This document shows positions 32,891 to 41,854 of a stretch of 64,000 nucleotides of DNA, one piece after another (the stretch's first letter is position 1; every line of letters begins with the position of its first letter). This DNA is from Candidatus Flexifilum breve (GTDB taxonomy: Bacteria > Chloroflexota > Anaerolineae > Aggregatilineales > Phototrophicaceae). A program made the translations under genes and the position numbers. Location of the stretch: the NCBI GenBank assembly GCA_016717205.1, contig JADKGC010000002.1:434001-498000 (forward strand). The letters are read 5' to 3'. The notes under the pieces were generated by a model. That model was not told the DNA's origin. It ran no database searches and saw only the letters and a program-made list of their open reading frames with translations.

Positions 32891-34093
32891 ATGCCTTTTC
32901 CGCGTTTGCTCCGGACTTTGTCGTGCTTGAGTCTGCTCAGTCTCGCCGCGGTTTTTCCCCTCGCTGCCCAGGAACCTGAACCCGTGGGTGCGCAGCTTGA
33001 TGAACTGCATGTTGTGGAGACCGTCGACTATGACTTTGAGCACGGCGGTGGCTCGCTGCTGTCCGTACTGCTCTCCGCTGATGGCGAACAACTGCTCAAC
33101 GTCAATCGAGGTGAATTCTGCGTGTACACGGCAGCCGGAGCCGAGGTAAGCTGCGCGGGCTTGCAAGAAATACGGTATGACCCGGCGTCGCTGCGCTGGT
33201 CACCCGACGGTCGCTATGTCGCCTTCGTCGATGACCGTCCCTTCATCAACTTTCGCGACTCGGACATCTGGGTGCTGGATACGCAAACCGGAATCTTCAC
33301 CAATCTGACCGACGATGGCGATCTGCCATCCATACTGGATACGATTGTGAATGACGATCTGGTCGGCCCGTTTGCGCCTATCGACCTTGCGCCCCGATTC
33401 AGCGCGGATGGTCAGCTCTATTTCCTGCGTATCGAACAGATTGGGACTGAAATCGGCGGCACGCTCTATCGCATCCCGGCCTCCGGGGGCAGCGCCGAAC
33501 AACTGGCGGTGCTCACGCCAAACGTGCGCGGCGATGGCTATCCCTATGACTGGGATATCGCGCCGGACGGCCAAACAGGAGTGTACGTGATCGGGACGAG
33601 CCGTCAGGACACCCTCCGCCGCGTTGATCTGGCGACCGGGAATACCGTGCTGCTGCACACCATCGACCGTGAAACCGAAGTCGGCGTGGCGTCAATTGAG
33701 TTCTCGCCGCGCGGCGACGTCGTGCTCTGGCACAGTCAGGCGCTCGCCCGGCTGCGCGGCAGCGATGAGGGCATCCGCTACGCCTTCCTCACCACGCTCA
33801 ATGGCGAAACCTTTCCCGCGAGTACCGCGCCCTTCGCCACCTATTTTGGCTGGTCATTTGATGGCACAGCGCTTGCCTATACCGTCTACGATCCCCAGAA
33901 CCCGGATCGCAATGGCTTGTACCTCGGCTTGCCAGGCAAAGAGGGCCTGCGCATCGCCACCGCCGACGATCCGGAAGCGCCGTTGACCTCGACCCGCTTC
34001 CCGGTGGGGATGTTCTGGGGGGCGAACAACACTATCTTGCTCGCCGAAGGTTTCGGACAGCGTTTGTTCGCCCTCCGACTGAATGGCACCTAA
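32891..34093 (+). CDS. Secreted beta-propeller (TolB/WD40-like) protein
   Basis: 400 residues from the ATG at 32891 with AAAGGGAAACC upstream; a longer frame from 32855 overlaps the -10 box and is unlikely. A signal peptide ends near PLAAQEPEP. Repeats such as SLRWSPDGRYVAFVDD, APRFSADGQLYFLRI and FGWSFDGTALAYTV each contain the W/F-S-x-D-G core of TolB-like propeller blades. It should be an exported binding protein. A partial paralogue in decay lies immediately downstream, suggesting a tandem duplication. Confidence 0.82.
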   Translation: MPFPRLLRTLSCLSLLSLAAVFPLAAQEPEPVGAQLDELHVVETVDYDFEHGGGSLLSVLLSADGEQLLNVNRGEFCVYTAAGAEVSCAGLQEIRYDPASLRWSPDGRYVAFVDDRPFINFRDSDIWVLDTQTGIFTNLTDDGDLPSILDTIVNDDLVGPFAPIDLAPRFSADGQLYFLRIEQIGTEIGGTLYRIPASGGSAEQLAVLTPNVRGDGYPYDWDIAPDGQTGVYVIGTSRQDTLRRVDLATGNTVLLHTIDRETEVGVASIEFSPRGDVVLWHSQALARLRGSDEGIRYAFLTTLNGETFPASTAPFATYFGWSFDGTALAYTVYDPQNPDRNGLYLGLPGKEGLRIATADDPEAPLTSTRFPVGMFWGANNTILLAEGFGQRLFALRLNGT

Positions 34094-34125
34094 CCCTGCA
34101 TCTATGTTCATCTAAAGGAGTAGCC

Positions 34126-35183
34126 ATGAGCACCCGCCATCTCGCTCGCCTCTTGTCTGGGTTACTGCTGTTCGCGCTCACCACGCCGCTCAGCGCGCAG
34201 TCCGCCGAGCCGTTCAGCGACTACAGTGGTGAGCGTTGCCTAGATCTGGACTTCCCGCGGCAACCTGAGAGTTTTCTCTCCATGGTCAGCGGATCCGACG
34301 CGAGCCGCGACCAAATCTGCGTGTACGATCTTGCTGGCGTTGAACTGAGCTGCGCCGAGCGTCCCGACGACGTATCCTTCGACCCGGAGTCTGTACACTG
34401 GTCGCCAGATGGTCGCTTTGTCGCCTTGATCGATGGGTTGCCGCTGCGCACGCTGCGCGATTCGGATCTGTGGGTGCTCGATCTGGAAACCGGTGAGTAT
34501 CGCAATCTGACCGACGATAACGGCCGAGAATCTGTTAGCCGCGTTCGGGAGCGACCTCGGAGCCGACACTGTGTACAGCCCGATTCAACCGCACCCCGAC
34601 GGGACGCTGTATTTCAGCGCTGAAGGTCACCAGGTCGCCCGCGCTCTACCGGCTGGAACCGACGGGAAGGATCGCCCTCACCGAAAACACGGACTCGCAG
34701 GGCTTCCCCTACCTCTGGGATATCGCGCCAAACGGTCAAACCGCGGTCTTTTCCTCTGTCAGCAATGGGAACGAAGTGCTGCGGCGGGTGGAGATCGCCA
34801 CGGGCGACATTAGCATCCTCCACCAGGTGGATCGCTCAACCGAGATCGGAGCGATCGACCTCCAGTTTGCCGCGGCCAGGGCGCTGGCACCATGGTGCCT
34901 AGCGCGCGTCACCCTTATCCCACCTGGGAACCTTCCGGGCCCGCCGCCTTCTTCTTGTCGCCCTGCTTTCTCCCTGCGCGATGAAGACGCCCCGGAACGC
35001 ACCGGGTTCTATCTCACCCTGCCCGGCAAATCCGGTACGTTCCTCACCGCACCGGAGGATCCCGACGCCTGGTTCGTCCCGTCGCACCAACCGATCGGCC
35101 TCGATTGGGCCACGAACAACGTCGTCCTCACAGCGGAGGATTACGGGGGAACCCTGATCGCGCTGCGCCTCGGCACGGAGTAA
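34126..35183 (+). pseudogene. Decayed paralogue of the upstream propeller protein
   Basis: It starts with AAAGGAGTAGCCATG and a clean signal peptide (ends SAQSAEPF). Homology to the neighbour is clear: SVHWSPDGRFVALIDG parallels SLRWSPDGRYVAFVDD. After NLTDDN near 34525 the sense moves one frame (AENLLAAFGSDLGADTVY). Near 34640 it moves again (ALYRLEPTGR), continuing through GFPYLWDIAPNGQTA to the end TLIALRLGTE at 35183. A third disturbance may sit near 34880, where a segment is shorter than in the paralogue. The gene keeps recognisable ends but cannot give a full product as read. Confidence 0.78.
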
Positions 35184-35543
35184 AGACATCCCTCGCCGAT
35201 TTTCTCCGCTCTCCTAAAGGAGTTGAGGACAGGACATTTTTAACAATTGAACCATTGTAGGGACGCGCTTCTGCGCATCCGTGGTCAGCGGACGGCCAAA
35301 AGGCCGTCCCTACAAGGTGTCATTTAAGGGAAGACGGTCTCGAAATGTTAAAACTGTCCCGCTGTCAGTCTTTTCGGAGAGGGGATTTACGGGTGAGGTC
35401 AACCTTGCCGTTATCCCCTCCGTAACACAGATCACCCCGCCAGATTGACGTTCGACTAAAGATTCTGCCCAACGCGTTGACGTTTTCGCTCAAGTGTCCT
35501 ACGATCAAGCTAAGATTTCTCTACATGCAAAGGGACAGACACC
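35184..35543. repeat. Intergenic region with MITE-like palindrome (copy 3)
   Basis: About 35209-35382 shows CTCTCCTAAAGGAGTTGAGG with ACAGGACATTTTTAACAATT on the left and the inverse-like ATGTTAAAACTGTCCCGCTG with TCGGAGAG on the right. Inside lie two hairpins: GTAGGGACGCGCTTCTGCGC and GCGGACGGCCAAAAGGCCGT with CCCTAC. No gene; after 35400 nothing notable except the upstream region of the ankyrin gene. Confidence 0.72.
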
Positions 35544-36140
35544 ATGACTGATCAGCCGCAGTTAAGCCAGGACCTGATCAACGAGTTTGTCATTGCTGCG
35601 CACAGCGACCTCGACAAGGTGAAGACGATGCTGGCGGAGCAGCCTGCACTGTTGAACGAAAACGCCGTGTGGCTCGAAACGCCAGTGCAAGCCGCAGCGC
35701 ACGTTGGCAACACCGAAATCGCCGAGTATCTGCTGGATCAAGGCGCGCCGCTGGATATCTGCACGGCGGCGATGCTCGGCCTCACCGACGAAGTCGAGCT
35801 CTTTCTCAAGGAAGACCCCGAACTCGTCAACGCGACCGGGGCGCACAACATCCCGCTGATGTTCTACCCCATGCTCTACGGTCGCCTCGCCATCGCTGAA
35901 AAGCTGCTGGCGGCGGGCACGCCCATTAACTCGACGGAAGATGGCTCCCAGTCCCCGCTGCACGGCGCGGTGCTCTTCGAAGAGGAGACGATGGTGCGCT
36001 GGCTGCTCGACCATGACGCCAACCCGTACGCCGTCGATTTTGAGGGCAAGACCGCCTTCGAACGTGCCGAAGAACACGGCTACACCGCCATTGCCGACCT
36101 GCTGCGTCCGTTCTTCGACGTGGATGAAGACGAAGCATGA
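35544..36140 (+). CDS. Ankyrin-repeat protein
   Basis: 198 residues made of ankyrin repeats: ETPVQAAAHVGNTEIAEYLL, LDICTAAMLGLTDEVELFL and SPLHGAVLFEEETMVRWLLD each fit the helix-turn-helix-hairpin unit. No other domain or membrane segment is seen, so it is a cytosolic protein-interaction adaptor. AAGGGACAGACACC precedes the ATG. The end overlaps the next gene's ATG (36137) by four bases. Confidence 0.85.
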   Translation: MTDQPQLSQDLINEFVIAAHSDLDKVKTMLAEQPALLNENAVWLETPVQAAAHVGNTEIAEYLLDQGAPLDICTAAMLGLTDEVELFLKEDPELVNATGAHNIPLMFYPMLYGRLAIAEKLLAAGTPINSTEDGSQSPLHGAVLFEEETMVRWLLDHDANPYAVDFEGKTAFERAEEHGYTAIADLLRPFFDVDEDEA

Positions 36141-36763
36141 GCCGCGTCGACTCCGCGCTGGAAGCGCTCTACGAGGATGCCAGTCTGCGCGACGAACTGC
36201 GCGACGACGAGGCCAATGAATTGTTGAAGTGGGCGGAAGCCGAGCTGGTCAAGCTGGATACGTCCGGCGCGACCGATGCCGATTTCGAAAGCAAGATTGC
36301 GCAGTTACGCCAGCTCGTGCGCGGCATGAATCGCTTTGTCGGGCGCCGCGCGGAGATCAGCGCGCAGGGCGCGGATGAGGCGGTCAACCGCCTCACCGAG
36401 CAGGCTTCGGCGCTCGGCTACAGCCTGACGCCGGAACAGTTGGCGCAGTTCGGCGCGCAGTCCGGTGCCGCCGATGGCGTCAGTGCCGTGCAGGGCTTGA
36501 CCAAGCTGATCAGCAGTGCGGGCGGCGCGCCATCAACCGAACCGCCGCCTTTACCTGCTCAAGCCGCCGAACCAGACGCTCCGCCGCCACCGCCTCCCAC
36601 CGAACCGCCGCCACCGGTCCCGGTGGACGAGGCCGCGCCGCCGCCCGAACCACCCGCTGAGCCGTCTGTCGGCTCCCTGTTCCAGAAACTGTGGGGGCAC
36701 ATCGCGCCTCCCGCCGATACTTCGCCACCTAATGCAGAGGAAACCGACCCGCATGGCCCGTAA
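36137..36763 (+). CDS. Helical protein with Pro-rich tail, function unknown
   Basis: 208 residues. The N-terminal half is charged and helical (LRDELRDDEANELLKWAEAE and similar). The C-terminal half is Pro/Ala-rich, with repeats such as EPPPLPAQAAEP and PPPPPPTEPPPPVPVDEAAP, and a short conserved end GSLFQKLWGHI. No family is recognised. It is translationally coupled to the ankyrin gene and overlaps the phospholipase-D-like gene by 11 bases. Confidence 0.72.
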   Translation: MSRVDSALEALYEDASLRDELRDDEANELLKWAEAELVKLDTSGATDADFESKIAQLRQLVRGMNRFVGRRAEISAQGADEAVNRLTEQASALGYSLTPEQLAQFGAQSGAADGVSAVQGLTKLISSAGGAPSTEPPPLPAQAAEPDAPPPPPPTEPPPPVPVDEAAPPPEPPAEPSVGSLFQKLWGHIAPPADTSPPNAEETDPHGP

Positions 36764-38024
36764 ATCATCCAGCAGCACCCGTTCGAGCAGTCGTTCATCA
36801 TCAAGCCGTTCGAGCGGTCGCCGCAAGCCTAATCCGCTGCTGACGCTGCTCGGTGCCATCGTCATCGCCGTCACCGCCTACTGTGGCACGAACGGCCTTG
36901 ATCTCGACTCGCCGCCCGCCACCACGGCGCCCAGCACGCGCGTCGTCACGCCGACAACTGCGCCCGCGACGACGGTCGCGCCCACCGCGGTCACCAGCAG
37001 CGGCTTACAGACCTTCACCATCGGCACGCAGGGCTTTGGGGCGCAAAAGGGCTTCTGGCAGGTTTTCTTCACCAATCCCTCCGGCAGCAGCGACCGCAGC
37101 ACCTATCGCGGCGGCCTTGATGAAATTCTCGCCGCAGCGATTGGCACCGTCACCCGCACGCTGGATATCGCCGCCTTCGAGTGGAACAGCCCCGCGCTGA
37201 CCACTGCCGTCGCCGATGCGGCACGGCGCGGCGTGCGCGTCCGCATGGTCGTCGATGACGAACACACCATGCAGGACACCGACACCACTATCCAGACGGT
37301 GATCAGCGCGGGCGCCAACGTGGTGGACGACGAACGCTCGGCGCTCATGCACAACAAGTTCATGATCCTCGACAGCACCACCGTCTGGACGGGCTCGTGG
37401 AACTACACGGTCAACGACACCTACCGCAATAACAACAACGCGCTGGCGCTGCGCTCGCGCAACGCCGTGGCGATCTATCAGGCGGAATTTGACGAGATGT
37501 TCGCTAATGGGTCGTTTGGCCCGCGCTCGACACGGGGTGCAAACCAGACCTTCACGCAGGACGGCACGCCGGTGCAGATCTACTTTGCCGCGGAAGATGA
37601 TGTGGTTGGCGCGCTGCGCACCACCCTCAGCGGCGCGACCCGCTCGATCCGCTTCATGAGCTTCTCGTTCACGCTGGAAGACGTCGGGCAGGTACTGTTG
37701 GATCGGGCAGCGGCGGGCGTCAGCGTAACGGGCATCTTCGAGACGACCGGCAGCGAGACGCGCTTCAGCGAATTGACGCCGCTCTTCTGTGCGGGCCTCG
37801 ATGCGCGGCAGGACGGCGGACCGTTCGTCCTGCATCACAAGGTGTTCATCGTCGACGAGCGCATCGTGATCGCCGGGTCGTTCAACTTCTCGGCGGGCGC
37901 GCGCGACAGCAACGACGAGAATATGTTCATCATCACCGATCCCGATCTCGCGGCGCAGTACATCGCGGAATTCAACCGCCGCTTTGCGCAGGCGCGCCGC
38001 CCGCTCAACCTGACGTGCAGTTAA
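36753..38024 (+). CDS. Phospholipase D-like protein, membrane-anchored
   Basis: 423 residues from the ATG at 36753; a longer frame to 36516 lies inside the neighbouring gene. The N-terminus is Ser/Arg-rich, followed by a membrane helix (about 29-46) and a Thr/Pro linker. Two PLD (HKD) motifs are present: H200-N-K202-x4-D207 (MHNKFMILD) and H361-H-K363-x4-D368 (LHHKVFIVD), each followed by GSWN or GSFNFS. Both sites look intact, so it should cleave phosphodiester bonds, in lipids or nucleic acid, outside the cytoplasm. It is coupled to the two genes upstream. Confidence 0.85.
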   Translation: MARKSSSSTRSSSRSSSSRSSGRRKPNPLLTLLGAIVIAVTAYCGTNGLDLDSPPATTAPSTRVVTPTTAPATTVAPTAVTSSGLQTFTIGTQGFGAQKGFWQVFFTNPSGSSDRSTYRGGLDEILAAAIGTVTRTLDIAAFEWNSPALTTAVADAARRGVRVRMVVDDEHTMQDTDTTIQTVISAGANVVDDERSALMHNKFMILDSTTVWTGSWNYTVNDTYRNNNNALALRSRNAVAIYQAEFDEMFANGSFGPRSTRGANQTFTQDGTPVQIYFAAEDDVVGALRTTLSGATRSIRFMSFSFTLEDVGQVLLDRAAAGVSVTGIFETTGSETRFSELTPLFCAGLDARQDGGPFVLHHKVFIVDERIVIAGSFNFSAGARDSNDENMFIITDPDLAAQYIAEFNRRFAQARRPLNLTCS

Positions 38025-38185
38025 GGGCAGGACTGAGTAAAAACAGGACTGAGGACTGAGTCGAAAAGAAATAGGACTGAGTATATACAGGACTGAGGAC
38101 TGAGTAATTACAGGAATGAGCAGTTGATCCCTGACTCAGTCCTCGAACCTCAGCCCTTTTCTCTCAGTCCTCAGTCCTTGTATAG
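38025..38185. repeat. Array of GGACTGA repeats left of the HerA-like gene
   Basis: Units ACAGGACTGAGGACTGAGT recur several times (38030-38115), then the inverse TCAGTCCTCGAACCTCAG and TCTCAGTCCTCAGTCCTTG (38132-38180). A similar array lies at 41005-41178 on the other side of the gene, and a short copy is at 9473-9502. Units are too irregular and short for CRISPR. Confidence 0.75.
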
Positions 38186-38196
38186 AATATCTGTGC

Positions 38197-38202
38197 TATA
38201 AT
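38197..38202 (+). promoter_or_regulatory. Candidate -10 box before the HerA-like gene
   Basis: TATAAT lies 30 bases upstream of the ATG at 38232, and TTAGGGAGTAG provides the ribosome-binding site. The -35 would fall in the repeat array. Confidence 0.5.
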
Positions 38203-38231
38203 CGGGGAAGTAGCTTTTAGGGAGTAGTGCG

Positions 38232-41003
38232 ATGCCATTTATCGAAGCGCCGACGACATTTTACCTCGGTCGCCGCTATGATCCCGCTGCGGATCGGATG
38301 ACCAATGATGTGGTGTATTACGACTCGCGGGACCTGACGACCCACGCCATTGTCGTCGGCATGACCGGGAGCGGCAAAACCGGGTTGTGCATCAACCTGC
38401 TGGAGGAAGCGATCCTCGATAACATCCCGGCCATTGTGGTCGACCCGAAAGGCGACATCACCAACTTACTGCTCAACTTCCCCGATTTGCGTCCCGAAGA
38501 TTTTCAGCCGTGGGTCAACGTCGATGACGCCCGCCGCGCCGGGCTCGACGTGCCCCAGTACGCCGCCGATGTCGCGCACCAGTGGAAAGAAGGTCTCGCG
38601 GGCTGGGGCATCGTCCCCGACCGCATGCGCTGGCTTAAGTACGCGGCGCGCTACTCGATCTACACGCCCGGTTCCGACGCGGGCTTACCGATCAGCATTC
38701 TCGCCTCGCTGCGCGCCCCGCGCGAAGGGTGGGCGGGCAACGAAGAAGCCCTGCGCGAGAAGATCAACGGCATCACAACAGCGCTGCTCGCGCTGGTCGG
38801 GCGCAACGTGCAGCCCGTGCAGGACAAAGAACATGTGCTCGTCGCCAACATCTTTGAGTATGCGTGGCGCAATGGGCAAGACCTCACGCTCGAAGACATT
38901 ATTTTGCAGGTGCAGCGCCCACCGTTCAACAAACTCGGCGTCTTCCCGTTGGACGAATACATCTCCGAACGCGTCCGCGGCAAACTCGCGATGGAACTCA
39001 ACAACATCGTCGCCGCGCCATCCTTCCAATCCTGGACGAGCGGTGATCCGATGGACATTCACTCGCTTCTCTACACCAAAGATGGTCGTCCGCGCGTCTC
39101 GATCTTCTACATCGCGCATCTCTCCGAGAGCGAACGCCAGTTCATCATCACGCTGCTGCTCGAAAACGTGCTCGGCTGGATGCGCACGCTCAGCGGGACG
39201 ACCAGTTTGCGTGCCCTGCTCTACATCGACGAGATGTTCGGCTACTTCCCGCCCTACCCACGCAACCCGCCGACCAAAGTCCCGATGCTGCGCTTGCTTA
39301 AACAGGCACGCGCTTTCGGTCTCGGCATGATTCTCGCCACGCAGAACCCCGGCGACCTCGACTACAAGGGCTTGAGCAACGCGGGGACGTGGTTCATCGG
39401 ACGCTTGCAGTCCGAAAACGACATGCAAAAAGTGATCAGCGGCTTACAGGCGTTGAGCACCACCGACAGCCAGTTGAGCCTGAACGAAATCAGCCGCATG
39501 ATCCCGCAGATCAAGCCGCGGACGTTCGTCATGCACAACGTTCACGACAACAACGGCGCGATCATGGTGCATACGCGCTGGGCGATGAGCTATCTGCGCG
39601 GGCCACTCACCCGGCAGCAGGTGCAGGTCTTGATGACCGATCAGCGCGCAGCGCTCATGGCGCGCATCGGCGCTTACTCGGCGAATATTCCGGCGCAGTC
39701 ATCTCAAGCGTATGCTCCACCACCGCAGTCGTCGCAGGTGTACACACCGCCGCCCCCCCCGCAGTCAACACCGCCGGGCGGCGCCGTCGGCTTTGCCGCG
39801 CAAATGGCGCAGCAGTCGGCGCGCACCGCCCCACCGCCGCCCGCACTGCCGGAACTCCCCCCCGCGCCCCCCGCCTTGCCCGAACTCCCGCGCGATCCGT
39901 ATGTGCAGCATACGCAGGGCATGGCGACCGCGCCGCTCACCCCGACGCAGAATCTCGCCACGGGCTATTCGCAGTCGCTGAACGTGCCGCCGGGTTTCTC
40001 GGCGCATCAGCCCCCGGTGACCGCTGCCACCCCACAGTACTTCCTCGCGCCCGGCGTCAACAGCGATCAGGCGACGATGCGCTACACCCAGCGTATGGGT
40101 GCGATGCCGATGGGCGGCACAGGCGGCTCCGCGCTGGCCTACAAACCGTATCTGCTGGCGCAGGTGGCCATTCGTTTTAGCGACCGCAAAATCCAGACGT
40201 ATGTCGTCCGCCAGTACAGCTACCTTGTGCCGGATGTGGATCGCTCCGGCCTCGTGCGCTGGGAAGATTACGGCGTCAAGTCGCTGGATACGCGCCGCGT
40301 CTCCGGTGAGCCGCAGGTGCCGAATGCGCTCTTTGGCGATCTCCCCGGCGGGCTAACCGATGCCAAGCGCCTCACCGCACTCAAGCGCGAACTGATCGAC
40401 ATGATGTACGCGACGGTGCGCTTGCAAATCCCGTTCAACGCCACGCTCGACCTGTACGGCAACCCGGATCAGGATTTGAGCGTGTTCCAAGCGCAGCTCC
40501 AGCAGGCTGCGCGCGAACGCCGCGACGCCGAAATGGACGCGCTGACCGCCAAGTACGAAGGCGTGATCAACAAACTGGACGACAACGAGAAGCGCAAAAT
40601 TCAGCAGTTGGAAGCGGAAAAACGCGAACTCTCCAACCTCAAGCGCGAGCAGTTGTTCACCACCGGCGAGGCGGTGCTCGGCTTGCTGCAGGGACGCACC
40701 TCGTTCACGCTCTCCCGTATGAGCCGCGCCGCCGTCTACAAAGAACGCTCGAAGGGGTCGAAGGAACTGCACGAATTCGACTTGCAGCAGATCGCCGAAG
40801 ACCGCGAACGCTCGGTGCGTGAATACGAGGCAGTGGTTGCCGCCATCAACGAGAAGTGGGCGAAGATCGCGACGACCATCGACAACTACCCGGTCACGCC
40901 CTACAAGAAAGACATCACCGTCGAATTGTTCGGCATCGGCTGGATTCCATTCTGGTATTCGGTGGTCAACGGGCAGCCCTTGCTGCTCCCCGCCGCGGAG
41001 TAA
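38232..41003 (+). CDS. HerA-like ATPase with C-terminal coiled coil
   Basis: 923 residues. The ATPase core starts with Walker A GMTGSGKT (43-50) and PAIVVDPKGDITNL, and Walker B LLYIDEMF sits near 332-339 followed by LKQARAFGLGMILATQNPGD, the HerA/FtsK-type motif. A Pro-rich linker (about 480-600) leads to a second part with a coiled coil (EKRKIQQLEAEKRELSNLKR). The protein is like HerA-type DNA or protein translocases. No nuclease partner (NurA) or helicase partner is adjacent. It is flanked by GGACTGA arrays on both sides. Confidence 0.85.
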   Translation: MPFIEAPTTFYLGRRYDPAADRMTNDVVYYDSRDLTTHAIVVGMTGSGKTGLCINLLEEAILDNIPAIVVDPKGDITNLLLNFPDLRPEDFQPWVNVDDARRAGLDVPQYAADVAHQWKEGLAGWGIVPDRMRWLKYAARYSIYTPGSDAGLPISILASLRAPREGWAGNEEALREKINGITTALLALVGRNVQPVQDKEHVLVANIFEYAWRNGQDLTLEDIILQVQRPPFNKLGVFPLDEYISERVRGKLAMELNNIVAAPSFQSWTSGDPMDIHSLLYTKDGRPRVSIFYIAHLSESERQFIITLLLENVLGWMRTLSGTTSLRALLYIDEMFGYFPPYPRNPPTKVPMLRLLKQARAFGLGMILATQNPGDLDYKGLSNAGTWFIGRLQSENDMQKVISGLQALSTTDSQLSLNEISRMIPQIKPRTFVMHNVHDNNGAIMVHTRWAMSYLRGPLTRQQVQVLMTDQRAALMARIGAYSANIPAQSSQAYAPPPQSSQVYTPPPPPQSTPPGGAVGFAAQMAQQSARTAPPPPALPELPPAPPALPELPRDPYVQHTQGMATAPLTPTQNLATGYSQSLNVPPGFSAHQPPVTAATPQYFLAPGVNSDQATMRYTQRMGAMPMGGTGGSALAYKPYLLAQVAIRFSDRKIQTYVVRQYSYLVPDVDRSGLVRWEDYGVKSLDTRRVSGEPQVPNALFGDLPGGLTDAKRLTALKRELIDMMYATVRLQIPFNATLDLYGNPDQDLSVFQAQLQQAARERRDAEMDALTAKYEGVINKLDDNEKRKIQQLEAEKRELSNLKREQLFTTGEAVLGLLQGRTSFTLSRMSRAAVYKERSKGSKELHEFDLQQIAEDRERSVREYEAVVAAINEKWAKIATTIDNYPVTPYKKDITVELFGIGWIPFWYSVVNGQPLLLPAAE

Positions 41004-41004
41004 C

Positions 41005-41178
41005 CCATCAGGACTGAGGACTAAGGTTCGAGGACGATAAACAATAGGACTGAGGACTGAGGTTCGAGGACTGAGTCAGGGCTTGTAGATTCTGTCCTCT
41101 CTCAGTCCTCAGTCCTGTCTCTTACTCAGTCCTCAGTCCTTCTTTGACTCAGTCCTATCTTTTCCCTCAGTCCTTGAT
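41005..41178. repeat. Array of GGACTGA repeats right of the HerA-like gene
   Basis: Forward units such as AGGACTGAGGACTGAGG (41010-41080) are followed by inverse units TCAGTCCTCAGTCCTGTC and ACTCAGTCCTCAGTCCTT (41100-41178). The last unit runs into the final codons of the flavodoxin gene, which therefore ends inside the repeat. Confidence 0.75.
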
Positions 41179-41667
41179 CTTTTCCGGAAGCGCCTCCGCC
41201 CACGCCTTGATCGCGTCCCAGTCGCGGTAATCCACCGCGGGTGTTGGCTTGAAAATCTTGTTGAGCAGAAATCCTGCATCGGTCGCTTTCATCTTCCCGC
41301 CGAACAACGCTAGCGCGACCGGCTTGATCCACGGGAAACGCTTCAGCTCCATGTCAAGCTGCCTCTGCGACCCTTTGAAGTCGCCTGCATCGCCCTTGCC
41401 CACCGGGCCGAGCGCGAAAATGGCCACTTTCAGGCCGTCGAAATCCACTTTGTTGCGGTTGAGGAACAACCGCGCATCGGTGTGCAGCAGCGTGTTGTAG
41501 AGCGGCGCGCCGAGGATAACGCTCCCGTAACCTTCCAGCGACGGCACCTCGGTCACAGGCTTGAGCACCACCTCAAGTCCGGCGTCGCGCAGAGTCGTCG
41601 CCACGAATTCCGCGACTTCGCGAGTGGATCCCCCTGTAGAAGCGTAGGCGACCAAGATTGCTGACAT
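41167..41667 (-). CDS. Flavodoxin-domain protein
   Basis: 166 residues. The N-terminus ILVAYASTGGSTREVAEFV is the phosphate-binding loop of flavodoxin, and SVILGAPLYNTLLH is the second FMN loop. It belongs to the flavodoxin_5/HemG-like group that binds FMN for electron transfer. The last codons lie in a repeat, so its C-terminus may have been changed by repeat insertion. It runs divergent from the ClpN gene. Confidence 0.85.
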   Translation of the reverse strand: MSAILVAYASTGGSTREVAEFVATTLRDAGLEVVLKPVTEVPSLEGYGSVILGAPLYNTLLHTDARLFLNRNKVDFDGLKVAIFALGPVGKGDAGDFKGSQRQLDMELKRFPWIKPVALALFGGKMKATDAGFLLNKIFKPTPAVDYRDWDAIKAWAEALPEKIKD

Positions 41668-41816
41668 GACTCCCCCTTTAGTTTCACTCTATGCAATATT
41701 TACGCAAAATAAATTCCGCAAGTAGTGCAATCCGTCATGTCCGTGTCAGGAAAGTGAAACTCGTGAAAAAAACCGCGCGGCGCGCCCGTTAGACCAGCGC
41801 GTTTAACAGACTCTGC

Positions 41817-41822
41817 TATAAT
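41817..41822 (+). promoter_or_regulatory. Candidate -10 box before the ClpN-domain gene
   Basis: TATAAT lies 33 bases before the ATG at 41855. No obvious -35. Confidence 0.45.
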
Positions 41823-41854
41823 TCTCTTGATGTAGGTTACAGAAGACTAACGCA

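Noticed and set aside
38025..38185. Possible CRISPR array
   Set aside because: Units are short, irregular in spacing and partly inverted; no constant repeat with unique spacers and no cas gene nearby.
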